A stretch of 64,000 nt of DNA from Phycisphaerae bacterium. Lineage in GTDB: Bacteria; Planctomycetota; Phycisphaerae; UBA1845. A program made the position numbers and the translations under genes. Positions 16,293 through 24,245 of this stretch are shown here, one piece after another (positions within the stretch are counted from its first letter, which is position 1; each line of letters starts with the position of its first letter). The stretch is taken from assembly GCA_028289375.1 (NCBI GenBank), contig JANQQK010000085.1:1-64000 (forward strand). The letters run 5' to 3'. Below the pieces are notes generated by a model, which was not told the origin of the DNA, did not search any database, and saw only the letters and a list, made by a program, of their open reading frames with translations.

Positions 16293-16859
16293 TCATCGAT
16301 CCGCCCCCGTCAGCAGATCCGGCAACGCCGCAATCGCGCGCTCAAAAGGCTTGCGATCGCCCGACGCCCGTGAAAACACCAACGCCCCCTGAATCTGCAC
16401 GAGCGCTTCCTCCGCCCGACGCTTCGCCATCGCCGGGGTAAAACCAGCCTCCCGCGCGATCTTCGTCATCGCCGCGATCCACGCCTCAAACGACGCACGC
16501 ACATGCGCCCGCGGCGGATCGCCCTTGTCACCCAGCGACATCGTATCCAGCAGACACGCCTTCTTGCCCTCGTCGTAGAACGCCATCAACCGCTTCGCCG
16601 TCTGACGCACGCGGCCTGTCGGCTCACCCGACTCGCTCAGCGGCGCCAGAATGTCCTCCACAAAGGACGCATCAACCCCCGTCAGCGCCGCCTCCGCCAT
16701 CTCCTCCTTGCCGCCGGGAAAGCGGTGGTAAAGGCTCGCCCGCTGCAGGCCCGTCGCCTCGGTCAGCCGACTCAGGCTGGTGCCCTCGTAGCCATAGCGA
16801 CGGAAGACATCCGAGATGCGGTCGAGCAGTTCCGTGTCGTCGATCTTGCTGCGGGCCAT
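16293..16859 (-). CDS. TetR/AcrR family transcriptional repressor
   Basis: A 188-residue regulator. The N-terminal helix-turn-helix is visible as a TetR domain: ELLDRISDVFRRYGYEGTSLSRLTEATGLQRASLYHRFPGGKEEM region (helices 1-4, about residues 8-52). The C-terminal part is an all-helical ligand domain containing KKACLLDTMSLGD, a motif typical of a TetR subgroup sensing reactive or lipophilic compounds. The gene has its own palindrome 41 bases upstream, implying autorepression, and the second copy precedes the DsrE/PNPOx-like unit downstream. Ligand unknown. Confidence 0.88.
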   Translation of the reverse strand: MARSKIDDTELLDRISDVFRRYGYEGTSLSRLTEATGLQRASLYHRFPGGKEEMAEAALTGVDASFVEDILAPLSESGEPTGRVRQTAKRLMAFYDEGKKACLLDTMSLGDKGDPPRAHVRASFEAWIAAMTKIAREAGFTPAMAKRRAEEALVQIQGALVFSRASGDRKPFERAIAALPDLLTGADR

Positions 16860-16899
16860 GATGCTGTCTCCTGCGATTCATCGTTCAGAGACAATATAG

Positions 16900-16913
16900 A
16901 CCGAACGTTCGGT
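16900..16913. promoter_or_regulatory. TetR autoregulatory operator, 14-bp palindrome
   Basis: ACCGAACGTTCGGT, a perfect palindrome 41 bases before the TetR start codon on the minus strand, with the same core as the 16166-16183 site. Predicted to bind the adjacent TetR regulator. Confidence 0.78.
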
Positions 16914-17150
16914 AAAGGCAAATGGATTTCGAGAAAAATTCCGCTCAGGCGAACACCTGCAGGGAGAGCTGGTGGGCCGCCACCCTCCGCAGGTCGGTCT
17001 TCCGGGGCAAAGGCTCGCACAAGTGGAAAGCGTTAAGTTTATGTTTTGCAGGGGATTGCAATCGTTTCCGCCATTTGTCTACGATAGAGATAAGCGGACG
17101 GGGTGAGAGAGAATTCACATACCGTTCCGTTGAGCAGCAGCCGGCACACT

Positions 17151-17185
17151 GATTCGATGTATGGCATAACGATTCGATGTATGGC
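17151..17185 (+). repeat. Tandem direct repeat upstream of the PEP-CTERM gene
   Basis: GATTCGATGTATGGC occurs at 17151-17165 and 17171-17185, two helical turns apart, about 60-95 bases before the start codon. The arrangement fits a dimeric activator site or an enhancer-like element. No regulator can be named. Confidence 0.6.
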
Positions 17186-17197
17186 GTCACGGTGGCT
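17182..17197 (+). promoter_or_regulatory. Candidate sigma-54 promoter of the PEP-CTERM gene
   Basis: TGGCGTCACGGTGGCT keeps the invariant GG and GC dinucleotides exactly 10 bases apart, as in -24/-12 promoters, though the rest of the consensus is only partly matched. It lies about 50 bases before the start codon. PEP-CTERM genes in some proteobacteria are controlled by RpoN; extending that here is inference. Confidence 0.35.
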
Positions 17198-17243
17198 CTG
17201 CCGTGATCGTGCATCGATCACATTCAGGGGAGAGAAGAGGATC

Positions 17244-18020
17244 ATGGGTTTCCCGAAAGCAGCATTCCTGACGGGCTTGTTTGTCGTTGCACCCGGAATT
17301 TCAGTCGCTCAGGCTGATGGAATCTGGCAATGGACTTTCGAAGGGAGTGCCTCTGCGACGGCCAACGTACTCGACGGCGGACCGCCGGTTGCGCGCTCAG
17401 GTCAGACGGATCGTCTCGATGAGGGTTCTTTCACTGTGTCCGCCACCGATCAAACCGGCAGCGGTTCACTGTCCGCCATCGCGAGCGCCAGCGGTCGGTC
17501 ATCGCTCGGGATCAACGATAAAGGACTGGGTGTTGGCACGAGACTCGACGTTGGCTACTTGCCGTCATTTTTCCCGGGCGGCGCCAATCCGGGCGGGGAA
17601 GCGATGGCGGAGATTTCGTCCATGTTTGAGGTTGTGCTCCCCTTTGACATGGAGGAGATGATTTACTTTCTGGACATCGACGAAGAGCATCCCGACGTGT
17701 TCAGCGGTTCGGCGCTCGTCGTCATCGAGAACGTGACCCAGGCGATCACACTGGTCGAACAGTCGCAGGACATCACGGGCACCATTTTGCCGATCAATGC
17801 GTTGGCCGGTGATGTCATCCGCATCACGACGACGATGTCCGGGCAAGGCATGGCCGGCCCAGGCTCTGCGCGTGACTACGGTGCAATCTTCAGGGCGCGT
17901 TTCCCAATCCCCGAGCCATCCGCGGTGTTCCTGCTGCTCGTCGGCTGCGCGATCGCACACAGGCCGAAGCGAGACTCCAGTCGCCCGTTAAACCGACAGA
18001 CACGCGTAGCCAGACGCTAG
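17244..18020 (+). CDS. PEP-CTERM sorted secreted protein
   Basis: A 258-residue protein with a signal peptide (cleavage probably after VAQA), a beta-rich body with many Gly, Ser and Thr, and a C-terminal PEP-CTERM region: IPEPSAVFLLL, a hydrophobic stretch and HRPKR. Proteins of this class are processed by an exosortase and linked to exopolysaccharide. No exosortase gene lies in the window. The ATG at 17244 follows GGGGAGAGAAGAGG. The 3' end overlaps the convergent SRPBCC gene by four bases. Function of the body is unknown. Confidence 0.8.
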   Translation: MGFPKAAFLTGLFVVAPGISVAQADGIWQWTFEGSASATANVLDGGPPVARSGQTDRLDEGSFTVSATDQTGSGSLSAIASASGRSSLGINDKGLGVGTRLDVGYLPSFFPGGANPGGEAMAEISSMFEVVLPFDMEEMIYFLDIDEEHPDVFSGSALVVIENVTQAITLVEQSQDITGTILPINALAGDVIRITTTMSGQGMAGPGSARDYGAIFRARFPIPEPSAVFLLLVGCAIAHRPKRDSSRPLNRQTRVARR

Positions 18021-18502
18021 GCCGCGCCAAAGTGCGCCGTCTGGCGGTCGAGAATTTCGGTCCAGCCCTTTTCCGTACCCTCACGCATGGTGTCCTTGCG
18101 AATACCGGTGTGGGTAATGGTCACCAGCGTGCCGCCGTCGGCGTCGGCGAAGTCCACCGTCACGGTTTCGTCCGTTTCATCCTCGTTCGGATGGTTCACG
18201 TTCCACGTAAAGACAATCCGGTTCGGCCTGTCGATCGCCACAAACTCACCCGTGATCTCCCACACGAAATCTGCCGGCACGCCCGGTATTGGCTCCTCAC
18301 CGCAGCCGGTCTGCCGAATCAGGTACGTCCCACCAACGCGCGGATCAAGCTCGCAATACGCCGGCGATCCGTCCATGTTCGGAAACCACCACTGCGTACG
18401 GATGTCCGCATCCAGCCACGCCGCAAAGACCTTCTCGCGCGAGGCCGGGATGACCTTGGAAACGGTAAGCGACAGTGTGTGCGAGGCGTCGGAAGTCATC
18501 AT
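18017..18502 (-). CDS. SRPBCC (AHSA1-like) family protein
   Basis: A 161-residue protein of the START/Bet v 1 superfamily, subgroup AHSA1. Visible elements are VSKVIPASREKVFAAWLD at the start, WWFPNMDG, CELDPRVGGTYLIR and a C-terminal long helix with KGWTEILDRQTAHF. Typically an intracellular protein with a hydrophobic cavity; function of this clade is unclear, sometimes linked to stress. AGGAG sits eight bases before the ATG. It is directly downstream (11 bases) of an ArsR regulator, the usual pairing. Confidence 0.85.
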   Translation of the reverse strand: MMTSDASHTLSLTVSKVIPASREKVFAAWLDADIRTQWWFPNMDGSPAYCELDPRVGGTYLIRQTGCGEEPIPGVPADFVWEITGEFVAIDRPNRIVFTWNVNHPNEDETDETVTVDFADADGGTLVTITHTGIRKDTMREGTEKGWTEILDRQTAHFGAA

Positions 18503-18513
18503 CGTGGTTTCTC

Positions 18514-18876
18514 CTATTTGCTTGATGTCGCGGAATCGGACGGGTTCGTCGATTCGGATTGTTCAAAGTACGCAGCCAGCGCGTCGAGCTGACCGGTCCA
18601 GAACCGCTCATACCGCGCGATCCACTCGGACGCTTCACGCATCGGCTTGGCCTGCAATCGACAGCGACGAACACGCCCCAGCCGATCCTGCTCCAGCAGA
18701 CCGGCCCGCTCCAGCACGCGGATGTGCTTGCTTACCGCCGGCAGCGACATGTCGAACGGCTCAGCCAACTCGGTCACGTTCACGTCCCGCTCAGCCAACC
18801 GTGCGAGGATGGCCCGTCTCGTGGGATCCGCGAGGGCGGCGAACGTGCGATCGAGGCTGGGATTTAATTTAACCAT
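18514..18876 (-). CDS. ArsR/SmtB family transcriptional regulator
   Basis: A 120-residue winged helix regulator. The helix-turn-helix shows FAALADPTRRAILARLAERD, TELAEPFDMSLPAVSKHI and RVLERAGLLEQDR, as in the ArsR subgroup that pairs with SRPBCC genes; no ArsR-type metal-binding Cys pair is seen. The ATG at 18876 is chosen as the operator overlaps it; an upstream in-frame ATG would include the operator in the coding part. Forms an operon with the SRPBCC gene. Confidence 0.88.
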   Translation of the reverse strand: MVKLNPSLDRTFAALADPTRRAILARLAERDVNVTELAEPFDMSLPAVSKHIRVLERAGLLEQDRLGRVRRCRLQAKPMREASEWIARYERFWTGQLDALAAYFEQSESTNPSDSATSSK

Positions 18877-18886
18877 TTGGTTAAAT
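18867..18886. promoter_or_regulatory. ArsR operator overlapping the arsR-like start codon
   Basis: ATTTAACCA-TT-TGGTTAAAT: two exact 9-base arms around a two-base centre. It covers the ATG of the ArsR gene at 18874-18876 and is AT-rich in a GC-rich region. Strong candidate for autorepression by blocking transcription or translation start. Confidence 0.8.
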
Positions 18887-19048
18887 ATACGGTGTCCCGC
18901 CCATCCCGTCAAGCGGATTCACCCGGAATCCCGCCCGTGTGGTTGATTCGGCTGGGAAGCGCGACGCCGTTTGGACGATATCCACGCACGGTGCGGGCAC
19001 GCTGCGCCCGCAAGACGCGTTTGCGATGCTGATACGGCAGGTGAGCCT

Positions 19049-20341
19049 ATGAACGTGGCATTGTTGGGTGAGAGTTGGTGGAGCGAAGCATGTGAGGCGT
19101 TGGGTCTGGACCATGTCGTCGTGCCGCTGCCGCCGGTAGCCGGTACTAGCCCTTACGCACGCGACCTTGCCGCCCGTCGGTCCATGGGCCATGCAGTGAT
19201 GGATCAAATCGGGGAAGCAGATCCTGACCTGATTCTCGACAACGGCGCGGTCGGACTCGCCTTTCGGGATGATGCAGCGAGTCACGGGAATCTGAAGCTG
19301 GTCCACGAATTGCTCGGCGTGCCGTACGTCTCTCATATCATCGATCCCGTCGTGACGGCATTTCAGTTAATGTCGTGGGATGTCGTGATCCAAACGCTTC
19401 AGTCCGCCACGTGGCACAAGTGTCTGTTCGACGCGCCACAGGCGTACGAACTAACGAGCATGGGTGTGCCGGGCGTTCATCGCACGCCGATGGCCGCCAT
19501 CAACCGCGATTATGATACGACGCCGCTTGATCCCAAAGCGATGCAAACACCCATCTCATTCGTCGGCAACCAGAATACTCAGTTCTACTCCAATCAGTTT
19601 CGCTTGCCCTGCGCGCAGTTGCTTGCTGGCACGTTGGTGCAAGCCGTCCGCAATGATCTGCCGGATGTCTCCTACTATGACGCGTACTTCAACATGTACC
19701 GACTTGACGAGCCGATACAACCGTCCGATTCGCTTGAAACCCGCGTCCGCAAGTCCATGCGCTACTTCGAAAACAAACTCTGTTACAACGCTGCCCGCTG
19801 TGTTCATCAGCGAGACCGCTTCGTGCTGTTTCTAAGCAAGAAACTGGGCAACACGTTCCGGCTGATCGGACAACGGTGGGACGCCGCCTATGGACTGCCC
19901 TGCGAACCGCCGATTCCGACAACGGATGCTTATCTTCACCATTTCCGCACCTGCGCGATCAACCTCAACTTCGCCAACGGCAACACCGACAGCGGATTGA
20001 ATATGCGGCACTTTGAGATCACGGCGGCGGGCGGGTTCATGCTTTGCTATCATCAACCCGAAATCGAAACGTGCTTCGACGTCGGCAAGGAGTGTGTGAC
20101 GTTCCGAAACGAACGCGACCTGCTTGAGAAGATTGAATACTACCTGACCCATCCGGCCGAGCGCGTCGAGATTGCCATGGCCGGTCAGCGGCGAACGCTG
20201 CGGGAGCATCTCTACAGTCATCGCTTGGCCGACATGCTCCGCGTTGTGCAATCACCCGCCGCAAGTGTTTCGTCGCAAGCAGGAGCGTCCGACGAGATGG
20301 CCATGGGTTCGTCCAAGATGTTGCCGGTGGAGGTCAACTGA
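19049..20341 (+). CDS. CgeB-like glycosyltransferase (Glyco_trans_1 type)
   Basis: A 430-residue protein. The N-terminal half is a GT-B Rossmann part without clear donor motifs; the C-terminal half contains the CgeB/Glyco_trans_1_2 core: CAINLNFANGNTDSGLNMRHFEITAAGGF region (about residues 316-345), then ECVTFRNERDLLEKIEYYL and a C-terminal helix. This end binds the sugar nucleotide in such enzymes. Probably transfers a sugar to a cell-surface glycan. The ATG at 19049 has AGGTGA five bases upstream. Five bases before the next gene, so the start of the glycan locus. Confidence 0.78.
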   Translation: MNVALLGESWWSEACEALGLDHVVVPLPPVAGTSPYARDLAARRSMGHAVMDQIGEADPDLILDNGAVGLAFRDDAASHGNLKLVHELLGVPYVSHIIDPVVTAFQLMSWDVVIQTLQSATWHKCLFDAPQAYELTSMGVPGVHRTPMAAINRDYDTTPLDPKAMQTPISFVGNQNTQFYSNQFRLPCAQLLAGTLVQAVRNDLPDVSYYDAYFNMYRLDEPIQPSDSLETRVRKSMRYFENKLCYNAARCVHQRDRFVLFLSKKLGNTFRLIGQRWDAAYGLPCEPPIPTTDAYLHHFRTCAINLNFANGNTDSGLNMRHFEITAAGGFMLCYHQPEIETCFDVGKECVTFRNERDLLEKIEYYLTHPAERVEIAMAGQRRTLREHLYSHRLADMLRVVQSPAASVSSQAGASDEMAMGSSKMLPVEVN

Positions 20342-20346
20342 AACCG

Positions 20347-20967
20347 ATGCAAACGTGGCGGATTGGTCAACGCAATGCTTCTGTGCTCAACCGTTTGTAC
20401 GAGTTCCTGCGCCGAAGGTTGAACGGCAAGCTCGTGACCTACCTGGGCAAGAACCTCGATCGTGGACGCACGCTCGAAGCCGGTTCGGGAACAGCCTATG
20501 CAGCATCACTGATGAAGCAGCGTCCCAATGTGCGATTGTCGGTCTGCATGGACCTGGATCACGAAGCGCTCTCGTTGGCCAAACGACGTGACCCGTGCTT
20601 GTCTGCCGTCGTCGGTGACCTTCGTTGCATGCCGTTCGCCGACGGCGCGTTTGACCTGGTCTACAACAGCAGCACGGTTGAACATCTGGATCGACCGGAG
20701 TCCGCTGTGGCAGAGATGGCCCGCGTGTGCAAAACCGACGGTCGTGTTTTTGTCGGTGTGCCCGGCGTGGCAGGCCCTCTCTTCTTTCAGCCGCTTGTGG
20801 CGAAGACGTCCGTCGGAGAGTGGGTTGGAACCGTGTTCACACGCGCGGGTCTGGAACGCATGATCAACGCCACAGGCCTCAAACCGATTGACCGACTTCG
20901 GTACTTCCTGCGGTTCTTCATCGGCGTGCTTGCGATCAAGCCACGCAGCCGGGAATTCAGGGCATGA
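20347..20967 (+). CDS. Class I SAM-dependent methyltransferase
   Basis: A 206-residue methyltransferase of the Methyltransf_11 type. Motif I is LEAGSGTAYAASLM, motif II ends in CMDLDHEALSLA, and VGDLRCMPFADGAFDLVYNSSTVEHL region is the canonical post-I and motif IV stretch. In a glycan locus it could methylate a sugar or a polyprenol-linked intermediate. The C-terminus is short and the stop overlaps the next ATG by four bases (ATGA). Confidence 0.8.
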   Translation: MQTWRIGQRNASVLNRLYEFLRRRLNGKLVTYLGKNLDRGRTLEAGSGTAYAASLMKQRPNVRLSVCMDLDHEALSLAKRRDPCLSAVVGDLRCMPFADGAFDLVYNSSTVEHLDRPESAVAEMARVCKTDGRVFVGVPGVAGPLFFQPLVAKTSVGEWVGTVFTRAGLERMINATGLKPIDRLRYFLRFFIGVLAIKPRSREFRA

Positions 20968-22976
20968 GCTGGTCGGACGCACTGCTCGTATTTGCCGTGT
21001 TCTTCCCGATCTACGTGATCCTGAGACTGCCGTTCCTGCGCTTGCCGCTGCACATCGACACCGGCTTCTACGTGTCGAATCACCTCGTCGCGACCGGCAC
21101 GTTCCAATACCGCTCTGGCTGGAACGCACGCTACGCCGGCTGCAGCAAGGTGGTGCCGGAGTTTGTCTACTCATTCGCCTATTTAATTGCTCAACGCGTG
21201 TCACCGCACGGATCCTCGAGCTACGCCATCAGCTCGCGCATCGTCGCGATGCTCTACAACTTCGTGACCGCCGGGATCGTCGGCATGACGCTCTGTCAGT
21301 TGTGGCGACCCGAGCCTACCGTATTTCTGTGCGCAGCCATCACGTATGCAATGCTTTCCAGCGAAGCGCAATATGGCGTGTACTACGAAAACGGCGAACT
21401 GTTCGAGATACCCTTCCACGCCGGCGCCTTGATGCTGCTCGTTCCCGGCATCGCAGAGCAGAACATGCTCTACATTGCACTGGCCTCTTTCATTGCCATG
21501 ACCGGCAGCTACTTCGTCAAGCTCAGTTCGATCATCACTTGGGGCATTGTGTTCGTTGTTGTTGGCATCACAAATCCGGCAACCCTGGTGGCCTTCGCGG
21601 TCGGTGCGCTCGTTGCGACAACGCTCTACGTGCTGTGGATGTTCGCAAATCGGCAGTCGCCGTTGGCCATGCTCGAGCCGCTTTGGGGCCACGAAACCGC
21701 GTGCGGACAGCGATTGACGCCCGGCGTGATCATGGACCGCCTTCGTTCCAAGATGCACGGCATGCTGTCGGTCTTCAGGCGACAGCCGATCTTCCCGCTA
21801 CTCGCCATCGTGGGGCTGTTCGGCATGAGCGATGGTCAGGGCTTGCTCTGCCTTTACGGAGCGGGGCTGTTCGTCGCGTACGTATTTCAAGCCGCCGACT
21901 GCTGGTACTACCGTATACCGTTCCTCCTGCCACTGGCGTTTCTGGCCACGGTGGGGCTGACCATGTTGCAGGCACTGATGGTTCACGACGTGTCGATCAT
22001 CCTCCCGGTCGTCTGCCTATGGGCTGCCCACAACACGCTGCGCGCGATTCGCATGAACCGTGATCAGCTGGCCCGCTGGGTCTGGGACGGTCATGTCGCC
22101 ACCGATACGCTGACAGGCGATCTTGAACTCGAATCAGTCGCCAGATCCTGGCGATCCGAACTCCAAGGTCGAACGCTGTTCGTTTACGGATCATTCAACC
22201 AGGCCTACGCGATGCTCGGCGCCAGCTACCCGACAGCCATGGTCGCCGCCGAGCGTTATCTCGATGACATGGCACCCGATTGGCAGTCGACGCTCGCAAC
22301 GCAGTTGGTCTCCGATCCGCCGGAATACATCCTCGACACCGGAAACGTCTTCGCATCAGAGGTCATGCGAACTCAGCTTGGTTTGGATTATAAGCTTCAC
22401 GCGATCCACGCCGATCGTTTCCGCTTGTTCCGATTGGAGCGAGTTGCCAATGGGGGCCCGTGCATGGTGTCAGCGAGAACGTATCGCCCGCAGTCCGCCG
22501 CCGAGTTGCAGGCTGAGCGGAATCGAAGTGGTTCCATTCAGGTCACGCATTCGAACTATACGGCCGATGCCAACGCGGAAGTGCTCGCAAAGACGTTGTC
22601 CACTCTCGGCCATGCCGGACTGCGAAACGTCGCGATCTACGGGGCAGGTCAGTTCACCATTCGACACGCCACCTTGCTTCGCGAGGCCACGGTGAACGTC
22701 GCAGTTGTTCTCGATGATCAGGCGAGCGAAACGGAGGATCAATTCATGGATTGGCCAATCGTCAGACCCGAGCAGGCAGACGAGCACGACATCGATGCAA
22801 TCGTGATCTGCTCTGACCGACACGCCCGAATCATGGACGCCAAAGCCAAAGCGATATGGGGAACACGCTGGCCTGTTGTTCGTTGGGACCGACCCGAAGC
22901 CGAAGCAGTGAATCCCGACACTACCGAGGCGTCGCACCAGCGAATCGAGCGACCGCTCGCGGAAGCTTCAGCCTAG
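20964..22976 (+). CDS. Membrane glycosyltransferase-like protein (GT-C type) fused to a C-terminal Rossmann domain
   Basis: A 670-residue protein. Residues 1-400 hold about ten membrane helices, with an external loop after helix 1 that contains HIDTGFYVSNHLV, similar in position to the acidic donor/acceptor loop of GT-C enzymes such as GT39/ArnT (no exact catalytic motif could be verified). Residues about 400-520 form an extracytoplasmic or cytoplasmic soluble domain with YPTAMVAAERYLDDM. Residues about 540-640 read as a Rossmann-like module: RNVAIYGAGQFTIRHATLL, VAVVLDD and AIVICSDRHARIM. Such a module is found in sugar-nucleotide-binding or PglD-like proteins. The fusion suggests donor binding tied to a membrane transferase; inferred. 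Confidence 0.65.
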   Translation: MSWSDALLVFAVFFPIYVILRLPFLRLPLHIDTGFYVSNHLVATGTFQYRSGWNARYAGCSKVVPEFVYSFAYLIAQRVSPHGSSSYAISSRIVAMLYNFVTAGIVGMTLCQLWRPEPTVFLCAAITYAMLSSEAQYGVYYENGELFEIPFHAGALMLLVPGIAEQNMLYIALASFIAMTGSYFVKLSSIITWGIVFVVVGITNPATLVAFAVGALVATTLYVLWMFANRQSPLAMLEPLWGHETACGQRLTPGVIMDRLRSKMHGMLSVFRRQPIFPLLAIVGLFGMSDGQGLLCLYGAGLFVAYVFQAADCWYYRIPFLLPLAFLATVGLTMLQALMVHDVSIILPVVCLWAAHNTLRAIRMNRDQLARWVWDGHVATDTLTGDLELESVARSWRSELQGRTLFVYGSFNQAYAMLGASYPTAMVAAERYLDDMAPDWQSTLATQLVSDPPEYILDTGNVFASEVMRTQLGLDYKLHAIHADRFRLFRLERVANGGPCMVSARTYRPQSAAELQAERNRSGSIQVTHSNYTADANAEVLAKTLSTLGHAGLRNVAIYGAGQFTIRHATLLREATVNVAVVLDDQASETEDQFMDWPIVRPEQADEHDIDAIVICSDRHARIMDAKAKAIWGTRWPVVRWDRPEAEAVNPDTTEASHQRIERPLAEASA

Positions 22977-22987
22977 AATTTCGCGCA

Positions 22988-24130
22988 TCACGCGCAGCAT
23001 GCCGAACGAAGACAGTCAGCCACGTACACCTGATCCTCGTCCGTCAGCGTGCAACCGCTTGGCAGATAGAACCCGTACCGAGACAAATGATCCGACACCG
23101 GATAGTGCCCGCGCAGGTCAGGCCAACGCTTGTGCTTGCCTTGATAGACGGGCTGCCGATGCATCGGAACGAAGAATGCACGTGTCTCAACCCCCATGCC
23201 GGCCAACGCGTCGCGCACCTGAGAAGCCGGACGATGCAGCGATTCATCGAGCACAACGCCATACATCCAGTACACATTCTTCGCGTACGCCTTGCACACC
23301 GGACGTGACAAGGACGCCACGTCGGCGAGTAGGTCGTCGTAGCGCTCGGCGATGGCGATTTTGCTCGCGACCTTGTCGTCAAGCTTCTCCGTTTGCGCCA
23401 GTCCGATCGCAGCCTGGAGATTCGTCATGCGGTAGTTGAATCCCACGTGGTGGTGCACGAACCGCTCGCGCTCGAACGCCTGATTCCGCAGCAAAGCCAC
23501 GCGACTGGCGATCTCGTCATCATTCGTCGTGACCATCCCCCCCTCGCCGGTCGTGATGATCTTGTTCCCGTAGAAGCTGAATGCGCCGACATGGCCAATG
23601 CTGCCGACGCGCTGTCCGTTCACCTCCGCCCCATGGGCTTCCGCACCATCTTCGATGACATGCAGCCCATGACGATTCGCGATGTCCATGATCGCGTCCA
23701 TGTCGGCCGGATGCCCATACATGTGCACGACCATAATGGCTTTGGTGTTCGGCGTGATCTTCTCCTCAATTCGCTTTGGATCAAGACACCAAGTGTCAGC
23801 CTCGACGTCGCACAGGACGGGCGTTGCCCCTGTCCAGCACACAACGTTGGCCGACACGACCAGCGTGAAGCTGGGGATGATCACCTCGTCGCCCGGCCCG
23901 ATGTCGAGCGCCTCCAATGCCAGGTGCAGCGCCGCGGTTCCGCTGCTGCAGGCGACACCATGGGTGGCGTGGCAGTACGAGGCGAACGTCTTTTCAAACT
24001 CCGGGATGTACTTGCCCAGTGATGACACCCAGTTGCCGTCGATGCAGTCGAGCACGTACTCCCGCTCGCGACCGTCAAGGAGTGGCTCGCACACGGGGAT
24101 AAATCGTTCGGTCGTGGTGGCCGTCGTCAT
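22988..24130 (-). CDS. DegT/DnrJ/EryC1/StrS aminotransferase (sugar nucleotide)
   Basis: A 380-residue PLP-dependent enzyme. Residues include SSGTAALHLALEAL (cofactor phosphate), IIPSFTLVVSANVV, HVIEDGAEAHGA (PLP ring contact Asp) and the internal aldimine Lys in SFYGNKIITTGEGG. The last part has FPSGC-like and the family end. Converts a 4-keto nucleotide sugar to an amino sugar; the length and motifs recall perosamine synthases, but the sugar is not determined. The ATG at 24130 follows GGAAG. It converges on the glycosyltransferase operon, so it sits at the edge of the glycan locus rather than in it. Confidence 0.88.
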   Translation of the reverse strand: MTTATTTERFIPVCEPLLDGREREYVLDCIDGNWVSSLGKYIPEFEKTFASYCHATHGVACSSGTAALHLALEALDIGPGDEVIIPSFTLVVSANVVCWTGATPVLCDVEADTWCLDPKRIEEKITPNTKAIMVVHMYGHPADMDAIMDIANRHGLHVIEDGAEAHGAEVNGQRVGSIGHVGAFSFYGNKIITTGEGGMVTTNDDEIASRVALLRNQAFERERFVHHHVGFNYRMTNLQAAIGLAQTEKLDDKVASKIAIAERYDDLLADVASLSRPVCKAYAKNVYWMYGVVLDESLHRPASQVRDALAGMGVETRAFFVPMHRQPVYQGKHKRWPDLRGHYPVSDHLSRYGFYLPSGCTLTDEDQVYVADCLRSACCA

Positions 24131-24245
24131 GGTTGTCTTCCGCCTGTCTGCACACAAGTTCAAGCACCACGCTGACGCATTGCGCGGTTTCGTGTGCTAT
24201 CGGAAAGGCCGAAGATCAAACTGCAGGCATTCTGACGCTGGCGAG

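Larger units (their letters stand above)
16914..17243. other. Intergenic region upstream of the PEP-CTERM gene
   Basis: No credible reading frame. The right half holds two direct repeats of a 15-base unit (GATTCGATGTATGGC) at a 20-base period, and the last copy overlaps a sigma-54-like GG/GC spacing (both described separately). The part closest to the TetR gene shows nothing beyond its operator. Confidence 0.5.
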
